A stretch of DNA of 15,773 nucleotides, taken from NCBI GenBank assembly GCA_964491375.1, contig CAZBGL010000270.1, positions 1 to 15,773 of the forward strand, in the 5' to 3' direction. The translations under genes were made by a program, and so were the position numbers. Position 1 is the first letter of the stretch, and every line of letters begins with the position of its first letter. The notes beneath the pieces were generated by a model, which saw nothing but the letters and a program-made list of their open reading frames with translations, did not search any database and was not told where the DNA came from. Shown in pieces: positions 7,173 to 14,791 of this stretch. The stretch comes from CAZBGL01 sp964491375. Lineage in GTDB: Bacteria > Desulfobacterota > Deferrisomatia > Deferrisomatales > Deferrisomataceae.

Positions 7173-9241
7173 TCACTTTCCCACCCGGGTGAAGTCGGCC
7201 ACCCGCCGCAGCAGGCCGGCCACGGCCGCGAGCAGCCTCAGCCGAGCGGCCCGCACCCCGGGGTCCGGGTCCATCACGAGCACCTCGTCGAAGAACCGGT
7301 CTACCGCGGCCTTCAGGGACTCGGCCTCCGACAGGAACCGGTCGTAGGCCCCGGCCGCGGCCGCCTCCTCCATGCGCTGCCGCACGGTGCGGTACGCCTC
7401 CCACAGGCCCTTTTCGGCCGGCGCGACCAGGCGCTCCGGGTCGGCCCGGCCCGGCTCCTGGCCCTTGAGGATGTTGCCCACCCGCTTGAACGTGGCCGCC
7501 AGGGGCTCGAGCCGGCCCTTCTGGCGCGCCTCCTGGAGCGCCCGGGCCCGGGCCTCGGCGTCCACCACGTCGTCCCAGCCCGCTTCCAGGACCGCCGCGG
7601 CCAGGTCGGCGTCCGTGCCCTGCTGCACGAGCAGTCCCTCGAGACGCCCCCGGAAGAACCCCAGTACGTCCGAGCGCACCTCGTCCCGGCCACGGGTGAG
7701 CTTGCCCGCGAGAAGCTCCAGGGCCTCGTCCACGAGCCACGACACCGGGATCCGCAGCCGTTTCTCCAGCAGGGTCCGCAGCACCCCCAGGGTCTGGCGC
7801 CGAAGCCCGTACGGGTCGGCCGTGCCCGTGGGGAGCAACCCCACCCCGAAGCACCCCACCACCGTGTCCACTTTGTCGGCCATCCCCACGCAGGCGGCCT
7901 CCACCGACCCGGGCACCGGCCCCCCCGCGTGGAGGGGCCAGTAGTGCTCCTCGATCCCCCGGGCCACCACCGGGTCCTCTCCGGCGCGCAGCGCGTACTC
8001 CCGGCCGATCACGCCCTGGAGTTCGGGGAACTCGTACACCATCTGGGTCACCAGGTCCGCCTTGCACAGGCGGGCGATCCGGTCCACCGTGTCCACGCTC
8101 CCGGGGCACACCCGCTCGGCGATGCGCCGGGCCAGGGCGCGGAACCGTTCCACTTTCTCGTGGCTGGTCCCCAGCTTGGACTGGAACACCACCTCCCTGA
8201 GGTCCTCGGCGTGTTCCTCCAGGGACTTCTTCTGGTCCTCCTCGAAGAAGAACCGTGCGTCCGCGAGCCGGGCCCGCAGCACCCGCTCGTTGCCCCGGGC
8301 CACCACGGACATGTCCCGGGCCCGGGTGTTCGAGACGGTCACGAAGTGGTTCAGGAGCCCGCCCTCGCCGTCCACGACCGCGAAGTACTTCTGGTGGTGC
8401 TTCATGGTGAGGATCAGAAGCTCCCGGGGCAGTTCCAGGTACCGATCCTCGAAACTCCCGGCCACGGGCACCGGGTACTCCACCAGATGGACGACCTCGT
8501 CCAGGAGATCCGCGTCCAGCAGCGCCCGGCCCCCCACCCGTTCGGCCTCGGCCGCCACCCCCTCGGCGATGAGCCGCCGCCGCTCTTCGGGATCCACCAC
8601 CACAAAGGCCTCCCGCACCTTCCGGAAGTAGTCGTCCGCGTCCATCACGTCGAACGCGCCGGGGTGGTGGAACCGGTGGCCCCGGCTCCGCCGGCCGCTC
8701 GACACGCCAGCGAACGTGAAGGGGATCACCTGATCGCCCAGGAGCGCCAGGATCCAGTGGACCGGCCGGGCAAAGGTGACCTCGCCCGCGCCCCACCGCA
8801 TGGTCTTGGGGAACCGCAGGCTTCCCAGCCACCGGGGCAGCAGCTCGGCCAGGACCTCGGACGAGGGCCGCCCCGGAACGTGGCGCCGCACGGCCACCCG
8901 GGGGCCCTTGTCCGTGTCCACCCGGATGAGTTCCGACACGTGCACCCCGCTCGCCCGGGCGAACCCCTCGGCGGCCTTGGTGGGCCGTCCCTCCGCGTCG
9001 TAGGCCGCGGTCACGGGCGGCCCGATGCGCTCCTCCACCGCGTCGGCTTGCCGGGGCTCCACGGCCTCCACGTGGAGCACGAGCCGGCGGGGGGTGCCGT
9101 ACGTGCGCACGCTCCCGAACCCGACCCGCTCGGCCTCGAGCCCCTCTTGGGCGAGACGGGCCAGGTCCTCCAGGGCAGGGGGCATGAACCGGGCGGGGAT
9201 CTCCTCGGTGCCCACCTCCAGGATCAGGTCCCGGGCACCGC

Positions 9242-9245
<4 letters not shown>
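7173..9245 (-). CDS. glyS: Glycyl-tRNA synthetase beta subunit
   Basis: Beta subunit of the bacterial alpha2beta2 glycyl-tRNA synthetase, which charges tRNA-Gly in the cytoplasm; beta binds the tRNA. The 690-residue length is typical. The N-terminus LILEVGTEEIPARFMPPALEDL is the family hallmark. Other family stretches are MRWGAGEVTFARPVHWILALLGDQVIPF, ILTMKHHQKYFAVVD, LLNHFVTVSNTRA and the ARFFFEEDQKKSLEEH block, with a C-terminal DALR-like anticodon-binding region ending near VMDPDPGVRAARLRLL. I chose ATG 9245 because GGGAGG lies just upstream and homology starts there; the frame stays open upstream to 9290 but that part is inside glyQ. The start overlaps the glyQ TGA as ATGA, consistent with stoichiometric synthesis of the two subunits. 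Confidence 0.97.
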
Positions 9246-10138
<893 letters not shown>

Positions 10139-10173
10139 GCACGTCGCTCCTTGTGAGGGCCTGGGGGCAGCCC

Positions 10174-10965
10174 CTAGCCCGTGATGTCCTCGCCGCCGTC
10201 CACGCCGATCACGTTGCCCGTGATCCAGTAGCTTGCCGGCTCGGCCAAAAGGGCCAGGGCCTCGGCCACGTCCTCGGGCTCGGTGAGCCGGCCCATGGGG
10301 TTGCGGGATCGGGCCACCTCCACCATCCGGTCGTGGCCCGGGATCTTGCGAAGCGCAGGCGTGTCGGTCACCCCGGCCCGGATGGCGTTCACCGTGATCC
10401 GGCGCGGCGCCAGTTCCAGGGCGAGCTGGCGCACGTGGCTCTCGAGCGCCGCCTTGGCGGCCGATACCGCCCCGTAGTGGGCCCACACCCGCCGTCCTCC
10501 CGAGCTCGTCATGGCGAAGATCCGGGCATTCTCTTCGAAGTATCCCCGCGCCACCAGATCCTGGGTCCAGTAGACCAGGCTGTGGGCCATCACGTCCAGG
10601 GTCATCTCCATCTGGGCCTGGGTCACGGCGCCCTCCCCCACGAACGGCCTCAGCGCCCCGAACGCCAGGCTGTGGAGGAGCACCCGCACGCGGCGGCCGT
10701 CGTCCATCTCCTGGCCCATGGCCTCCAGGACCTCGGCACGCTTTTCGGCGTCCGCCGCGTTCACGTTGAAGTATCGCACCCGCACGCCCAGCCCCTGCAG
10801 TTCCTCCACCAGGGCCTCCACCTGGGGCAGGGTGGCCTTGCGGTCCAGGTGCACCCCGAAGATGTTCACGCCCTTCCGGGCCAGCGCCCGGGCCGTGGCC
10901 GCCCCGAAACCGCTGGAGGCTCCGAGGATGAGCGCCCAGGCGCCCCGAAGTTCTGCCGTGGTCAC
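10174..10965 (-). CDS. SDR oxidoreductase, enoyl-ACP reductase (FabI/FabL)-like
   Basis: Classical-fold short-chain dehydrogenase/reductase of 263 residues, probably an NAD(P)H-dependent enoyl-ACP reductase of fatty acid synthesis. The cofactor loop is GASSGFGAA (15-23). HSLAFG (98-103) resembles the HSIAFA region of FabI. The active-site Tyr and Lys are Y164 and K171, six residues apart; Y-X6-K is the enoyl-ACP reductase pattern, unlike the Y-X3-K of most SDRs. The C-terminal NAIRAGVTDTPALR and ITGNVIGVDGG are SDR hallmarks. The GTG start at 10965 is preceded by AAAGGAGG with a 9-nt spacer; further in-frame sequence upstream to 11001 lies before this SD. It lies 84 nt after recO and 35 nt before glyQ. 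FabL-type or a 2-enoyl reductase of another pathway is possible, so I give no symbol. Confidence 0.8.
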   Translation of the reverse strand: MTTAELRGAWALILGASSGFGAATARALARKGVNIFGVHLDRKATLPQVEALVEELQGLGVRVRYFNVNAADAEKRAEVLEAMGQEMDDGRRVRVLLHSLAFGALRPFVGEGAVTQAQMEMTLDVMAHSLVYWTQDLVARGYFEENARIFAMTSSGGRRVWAHYGAVSAAKAALESHVRQLALELAPRRITVNAIRAGVTDTPALRKIPGHDRMVEVARSRNPMGRLTEPEDVAEALALLAEPASYWITGNVIGVDGGEDITG

Positions 10966-11018
10966 GATTTCGCGCCTCCTTTCGAGACGGTGGGCCGGCA
11001 CCAGGCCGGAACCCTTTG

Positions 11019-11034
11019 TTTTCCTAAAGGAAAA
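11019..11034. repeat. AT-rich 16-bp palindrome, possible operator
   Basis: TTTTCCT (11019-11025), central AA, AGGAAAA (11028-11034) is a perfect 7-bp-arm inverted repeat. It lies in the short recO-SDR gap, in surroundings that are otherwise GC-rich. It is about 50-70 nt before the SDR start and just downstream of a candidate minus-strand -10 element, where a repressor would act. I do not recognise the regulator. Confidence 0.45.
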
Positions 11035-11043
11035 TGAATGGCG

Positions 11044-11072
11044 ACGTTATCAGATCCCGCCCGTGGGGTCAA
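11044..11072 (-). promoter_or_regulatory. Candidate promoter for the SDR-glyQ-glyS genes
   Basis: On the minus strand TTGACC (11072-11067, 5 of 6 to TTGACA) is followed after 17 nt by TAACGT (11049-11044), which is preceded by TGA to give an extended -10 TGN. The -10 match is poor (3 of 6). The boxes overlap the last codons of recO. The 84-nt gap and the adjacent palindrome support an internal promoter, but this is inference. Confidence 0.33.
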
Positions 11073-11799
11073 TCGCCGCCGCCCCCTCCAGGGTGCGCGG
11101 CCGGCTGCCCAGGGCGTTGCACAGCACGCGGTCCAGCACGGGGCCCAGTTCCCGCTCCACCGCCCCGGGCACATGGAGACGCCCCAGGCGGGCCGCCGGG
11201 GCCCGAAGGGCCGCCCGGATCGTCTGCACCGAGCCGGCCGACAACCCCGGCGCCCCCGGGGGCGCACATCCCCGGCACACCAGGGTTCCGGCGTGGAACA
11301 CCGCTCCGGCCCCAGCCAGCGCCTGGCCGCACTCCGGGCATGCATCCGCCGGAAGCCCATATCCGAGGGCGGCCAACGCCCGGATCTGGAACACCCGTTT
11401 CAGGCTTCCCGGATCCGCCCCCCGGTCGAGGGCGTCCAGCGCGGCCCCCACCAGGTCGAACAGGTCCGGCTCGGGCGCTCCCTCCCGGGTCCCCATCCGA
11501 ACCACCTCGAGCACGTGGGCGGCGCACCCGTGGGCCTCCAGGCTCCGGAGCACGCCGGGATACGCCCGGCACAGAGCGGCCTCCTCCAGGTGCCACAGAT
11601 CGCCCCGGCCCGGGCGGACGCGCACCTCCAGCCGGTGGAAGTAGTCCAGCACGCCCCCGAAGCGCCGCCGCGAACGCCTCGCCCCCCGCGCCAGGGCCGC
11701 CAACCGTCCCCGCCGCGCGGTGAACAACTCCACGATCCGGTCGGCCTCGCCGTAGGCCACCAGCCGCAGGACAAAGGCCGGCGTGGACTCGATCCTCAT
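11050..11799 (-). CDS. recO: DNA repair protein RecO
   Basis: RecFOR-pathway mediator that binds SSB and helps load RecA on gapped DNA. The 249-residue product fits RecO (about 240-260). The N-terminal OB-fold region has STPAFVLRLVAYGEADRIVELFTARRGRLAALARGARRSRRRFGG, which is strongly typical. The C-terminal part has a four-cysteine zinc site at C154-X2-C157 and C175-X2-C178, seen in many RecO proteins but lost in some. The start ATG overlaps the mgtE TGA by 4 bp and has no clear SD, so it is probably translated by coupling. The start is well supported because family homology begins at residue 3. The link to mgtE is operonic rather than functional. Confidence 0.93.
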   Translation of the reverse strand: MRIESTPAFVLRLVAYGEADRIVELFTARRGRLAALARGARRSRRRFGGVLDYFHRLEVRVRPGRGDLWHLEEAALCRAYPGVLRSLEAHGCAAHVLEVVRMGTREGAPEPDLFDLVGAALDALDRGADPGSLKRVFQIRALAALGYGLPADACPECGQALAGAGAVFHAGTLVCRGCAPPGAPGLSAGSVQTIRAALRAPAARLGRLHVPGAVERELGPVLDRVLCNALGSRPRTLEGAAAIDPTGGI

Positions 11800-13163
11800 C
11801 GCACGTGGGGAAGCACCCGGAGCAGGGCGGTGGCCGTGCCCAGGTAGATGAGGATCCCCGTGATGTCGTTGGCCGTGGTCACGAACGGCCCGGAGGCCAC
11901 CGCCGGGTCGATGTGGAGCTTGCGGAACAGGGCAGGGGTGAGCGTACCCATGGTGGCGGCCACCGTCATGGCCGCGATCATGGACACGGCCACCACGACC
12001 CCGAGGAACACGTTCCGGTGCCACACCAGGGCGGCCGCGCCCACCAGGGCCCCGCACACGATGCCCAGGAGAAACCCCACCCGGATCTCCTTCCACAGAT
12101 GGGCCTTGAGGTTGTCGAAGTCCACCCGGCCGGTGGCGAACCCCCGCACCAGGATCGAAGAGGTCTGTGTGCCCACGTTGCCTCCCATGGCCGTGATCAC
12201 GGGCACGAACGACACCAGCGCGATGATCTCCTCCACCGTGGCCCGGAACCACCACAGGATCGTCCCGGTGAGGATGCCGCCGAACAGGTTCACCACCAGC
12301 CACGGCATGCGGATGCGCACGATGGGCAGGACCTGGTTGCCGTACACGAGCTCCTCCTGGCTCGTGCCGGCCATCTTGAAGACGTCCTCGGTGGCCTCCT
12401 CCCGGAGGACGTCGATCACGTCGTCCACCGTGACGATACCCACCAGCCGGTCGTCGTCGTCCACCACCGGGATGGCCAAGAGGTCGTACTTGGCCACGAG
12501 GCGGGCCACCTGCTCCTGGTCGGTGCTCACGTGGACCCGGATGACGTCCCGGTTCATGATCTGGCGCAAGGTGGCCGTGGGGGGGGAGGTGATGAGCTGG
12601 CGCAGGCTCACCACGCCCACGAGCCGTCCGTCCTCGTCCACCACGTACACGTAGAAGACCGTCTCGGCCTCCTCCGCACCCTGGATCGCCTGGATGGCCT
12701 CCCGAACGGTCACCCCCTCGCCCAGGGCGAAGAACGAGGAGGTCATGATGCCGCCGGCCGAGTCCTCGGGATAGCGGAGCAGCCGGCCGATGTCTTCGCT
12801 GTCCTCCAGGTTCATGGCGGCCAGCACGCCCGCGCGGCGCTCCTCGGGCAGCAGTGCCAAGAGGTCGGCCGCGTCGTCGGCGTCCATGGCCGCCAGGATC
12901 TCGGCCAGTTCGTCGTTCCCCAGGGACTCCACCAGCTCCTGGAGGACCTGGGGATCCATCTCGCTCATCACATCGCCGGCCACGCCCGCCTGCACCAGGA
13001 TCTGGAACAGACGGCCCTGCTCCAGGTCGTTCAGTTCCTGGAAGATGGCGGCGAGGTCGGCCGCATGGGTGCGCTCCACGATCCGGCGCAGGTTGGCCAC
13101 CGCACCCCTGCGCATGAGGCGCCGTATGGCTTCGAGCTTGAGCTGCGTGCGCCGGTCGAGCAT
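11796..13163 (-). CDS. mgtE: Magnesium transporter MgtE
   Basis: Inner-membrane Mg2+ channel/transporter whose cytoplasmic domains sense Mg2+ and gate the pore. The 455-residue protein has the full layout: a helical N domain (about 15-135, with repeats such as LAEILAAMDADDAADLLALLPEE), two CBS domains (about 137-200 and 201-262, with FYVYVVDEDGRLVGVVS and IPVVDDDDRLVGIVT), a plug helix, then five transmembrane helices (about 285-455). Signature pore motifs PVITAMGGNVGTQ (321-333) and DPAVASGPFVTTANDITG (419-436) are intact, and D433 corresponds to the pore Mg2+ ligand of Thermus MgtE. The ATG is 3 nt after the nth stop, with a GGGGAG-type SD inside the end of nth. No Mg2+ riboswitch is visible. 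Identification is certain. Confidence 0.97.
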   Translation of the reverse strand: MLDRRTQLKLEAIRRLMRRGAVANLRRIVERTHAADLAAIFQELNDLEQGRLFQILVQAGVAGDVMSEMDPQVLQELVESLGNDELAEILAAMDADDAADLLALLPEERRAGVLAAMNLEDSEDIGRLLRYPEDSAGGIMTSSFFALGEGVTVREAIQAIQGAEEAETVFYVYVVDEDGRLVGVVSLRQLITSPPTATLRQIMNRDVIRVHVSTDQEQVARLVAKYDLLAIPVVDDDDRLVGIVTVDDVIDVLREEATEDVFKMAGTSQEELVYGNQVLPIVRIRMPWLVVNLFGGILTGTILWWFRATVEEIIALVSFVPVITAMGGNVGTQTSSILVRGFATGRVDFDNLKAHLWKEIRVGFLLGIVCGALVGAAALVWHRNVFLGVVVAVSMIAAMTVAATMGTLTPALFRKLHIDPAVASGPFVTTANDITGILIYLGTATALLRVLPHVR

Positions 13164-13166
13164 GGA

Positions 13167-13814
13167 TCACTCCCCCCGGTCGGGCCAGGGGCACAGGTGC
13201 CGGATGGGGCAGGCGTCGCACCGGGGCGACCGGGCCCGGCAGGTGACACGGCCGTGCCGGATGAGGAGGAGGTGGGCCAGGTTCCAGCGTGCCGGCTCCA
13301 GAAGCGCCGTGACCCGGCGTTCCACCTCGCGCGGCTCGGGTCTCGGGGCAAACCCAAGCCGCCAGCAGATCCGGCCCACGTGGGTGTCCACCGGAAACGC
13401 CGGAACCCCGAACCCCTGGGCCAGCACCACCGAGGCGGTTTTCCGGCCCACCCCGGGCAGCGCCTCCAGGGCCGCCCGGTCGGCAGGGACCCGTCCTCCG
13501 TGGTGCTCCGCAACGATCCGGGCCGTCTCCACCAGATTGCGCGCCTTGGCCCGGAACAGGCCCAAGGACCGGATCAGGTGCTCCACTTCCGCCACCGGGG
13601 CGGCCCCCAGGGCCGCCGGGTCCGGGAACCGGCGAAACAACTCGGGGGTCACCCGGTTCACCTGGGCGTCCGAGCACTGGGCGGACAGGATCGTGGCGAC
13701 CAGGAGCTCCCAAGGGCTCCGGTGGTTCAGGCTGGGGCGGACATCCGGATGGACCCGTCCGAGCACGTCCACGATTTCCCGCATGCGTCGGGCTTCTTTT
13801 CCTGGGGCGCGCAT
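13167..13814 (-). CDS. nth: Endonuclease III (base-excision repair glycosylase)
   Basis: Bifunctional DNA glycosylase / AP lyase that removes oxidised pyrimidines. The 215-residue product has the helix-hairpin-helix LPGVGRKTA (119-127) with catalytic Lys K125, catalytic Asp D143 in FPVDTHVGR, and the [4Fe-4S] motif C192-X6-C199-X2-C202-X5-C208, exactly the family spacing. LLVATILSAQCSDAQVN (37-53) is also typical. I chose ATG 13814 because alignment from memory with E. coli Nth places its N-terminus near KEARRMREIVDVL; the frame is open to 13877, and ATG 13784 is another possibility. None of the candidate starts has a strong SD. It is the first gene of the minus-strand cluster, divergent from the coiled-coil gene; I see no convincing promoter for it in the 150-nt divergent gap. 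Confidence 0.94.
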   Translation of the reverse strand: MRAPGKEARRMREIVDVLGRVHPDVRPSLNHRSPWELLVATILSAQCSDAQVNRVTPELFRRFPDPAALGAAPVAEVEHLIRSLGLFRAKARNLVETARIVAEHHGGRVPADRAALEALPGVGRKTASVVLAQGFGVPAFPVDTHVGRICWRLGFAPRPEPREVERRVTALLEPARWNLAHLLLIRHGRVTCRARSPRCDACPIRHLCPWPDRGE

Positions 13815-13881
13815 GGGGCGGGAGATTACCAGAAGTTCCACATGCCCGGAAAGCGCGGAGCAGACGATGCCCAACACCGCC

Positions 13882-13910
13882 TTGACACCCCTCCGCCATG
13901 CCGATACATT
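13882..13910 (+). promoter_or_regulatory. Sigma70-type promoter of the coiled-coil gene
   Basis: TTGACA (13882-13887) is a perfect -35 box, followed by a 17-nt spacer and TACATT (13905-13910), a 4 of 6 match to TATAAT. A start site near 13917 would give a leader of about 53 nt before ATG 13970. It also shows that the in-frame ATG at 13898 is upstream of the transcript and is not the start. Confidence 0.65.
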
Positions 13911-13969
13911 CGCGATTCCCGGTTTTGCCCGTTCCGTACGCCTTCTCCGTGCCGCGAAAGGAGACGACC

Positions 13970-14569
13970 ATGGCGGGCCAGGGCGACAGTCTGATCCGCA
14001 AGACCCAGAAGGGCCTGTCGGTCCTCGCGTTCGAGACCTCCAAACAGACCCGGATTCTCAAGAAGCGCATGCGCATTGCGGCCTTGCAGAAGGAGATCAA
14101 GACCGATCTCCGCGATCTGGGCAACCTCGTGTACAACGCGGTGGTGAACGGCCACACCGAGGTGCTCCGGGAGGAGGAGGTCCAGCTCCTGGTGGAGAGC
14201 ATCCGCAAGAACAAAGAGGAGATCCAGCACCTGCGCGAAGCCATCGCGCGGCTCAGCCGGGCCCGGAAGCATTTCCCCGAGGGGGAGGAGCCGGCGGAGG
14301 AGGCCCCCGAACCCGCGCCCGATGAGCCCGAACTGGCCACGGTGGAACCCTCGGAGGAGGGGGCGTCCAAGACCGAGGCTCCGGTCAGTGAGGCACGGGA
14401 CCTGGAGGAGGCCGTCCTGGAACCGGCCACCTCGGAAAAGGGCCCGGAGGGGGCGGCCGGAGGGGAGGCGGAGAAACCCGGGGAGACCTCCGACGAGGCC
14501 CCCCCCCCACCCGGGACGGATCCCGGCCGCCCGGAACCGGTGGAGCCCCGAGGAGAGAAACAGGGCTAA
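13970..14569 (+). CDS. Hypothetical coiled-coil protein with acidic Pro/Glu-rich tail
   Basis: I do not recognise a named family. The 199-residue protein has no signal peptide or membrane segment. Residues 1-100 are helical and rich in Lys, Arg, Leu and Ile (SKQTRILKKRMRIAALQKEIKTDLRDLG, then LREEEVQLLVESIRKNKEEIQHLREAIARL), so a coiled coil or helical hairpin is likely. Residues 103-199 are low-complexity, dominated by Glu, Pro, Ala and Gly (EGEEPAEEAPEPAPDEPE ... PPPPGTDPGRPEP), and are probably disordered and acidic. AAAGGAG (13957-13963) is 6 nt before the ATG. It has its own promoter and intrinsic terminator, so it is a single-gene unit. A scaffold, phasin-like, cell-envelope or nucleoid-associated role is possible, but the sequence does not decide. 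Confidence 0.82.
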   Translation: MAGQGDSLIRKTQKGLSVLAFETSKQTRILKKRMRIAALQKEIKTDLRDLGNLVYNAVVNGHTEVLREEEVQLLVESIRKNKEEIQHLREAIARLSRARKHFPEGEEPAEEAPEPAPDEPELATVEPSEEGASKTEAPVSEARDLEEAVLEPATSEKGPEGAAGGEAEKPGETSDEAPPPPGTDPGRPEPVEPRGEKQG

Positions 14570-14593
14570 CCGATCGTTCTTCCACGCGTTTTC

Positions 14594-14621
14594 AGGGCGG
14601 CCTCCTGGGCGCCCTTTTTTT
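14594..14621 (+). terminator. Intrinsic terminator after the coiled-coil gene
   Basis: AGGGCG (14594-14599) pairs with CGCCCT (14610-14615) around a 10-nt loop and is followed directly by a run of seven T (14615-14621). It lies 25 nt after the stop codon and separates this unit from nrdJ. Confidence 0.85.
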
Positions 14622-14635
14622 GGGCCACATTCCCC

Positions 14636-14641
14636 TTGACA
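14636..14641 (+). promoter_or_regulatory. Candidate -35 box of nrdJ
   Basis: A perfect TTGACA lies 15 nt after the terminator and within CTTGACACACCCC, similar to the CTTGACACCCC of the upstream promoter. The expected -10 position 17 nt later reads GGTGAC, a poor match, so the promoter may need help or be another one (TACAAC at 14676-14681 is a possible -10). It adjoins the NrdR-like sites. Confidence 0.35.
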
Positions 14642-14643
14642 CA

Positions 14644-14690
14644 CCCCTAGATGTTGTGGGTGACTTCTCTGGGCCTACAACATGTGCCTT
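14644..14690 (+). promoter_or_regulatory. Tandem NrdR-box-like sites before nrdJ
   Basis: CCCCTAGATGTTGTGG (14644-14659) matches 11 of 16 positions of the NrdR consensus as I recall it (ACACWATATATWGTGT). CTACAACATGTGCCTT (14675-14690) matches 8 of 16 and shares ATGTTGT with the first site on the opposite strand. Their starts are 31 bp apart, three helical turns, the spacing known for paired NrdR boxes. ATGTTGTGGG (14651-14660) and CCTACAACAT (14674-14683) are also an inverted repeat that would pair fully in RNA with one G-U. The position before a ribonucleotide reductase gene supports NrdR control. Confidence 0.55.
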
Positions 14691-14791
14691 CCCCACCCGA
14701 CAGAACCGACGCGCGTGCGTAACGGCCGATTCGTTTTGTGGAACCTGAAATATGACGATTTCGGTCCTTTTTTCGCAAGAAGGAGGGTCCC

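Noticed and set aside
3637..7347. 1236-codon plus-strand frame rich in His, Leu, Val and Gly
   Set aside because: It is the antisense shadow of ppdK, whose motifs are unmistakable; composition is low-complexity and no domain is present.
13898..13969. ATG 13898 as start of the coiled-coil gene
   Set aside because: It lies between the -35 and -10 boxes of the likely promoter, and ATG 13970 has a clear SD.
11805..13994. 729-codon plus-strand frame
   Set aside because: Antisense shadow of mgtE and nth, whose catalytic and pore motifs are intact.
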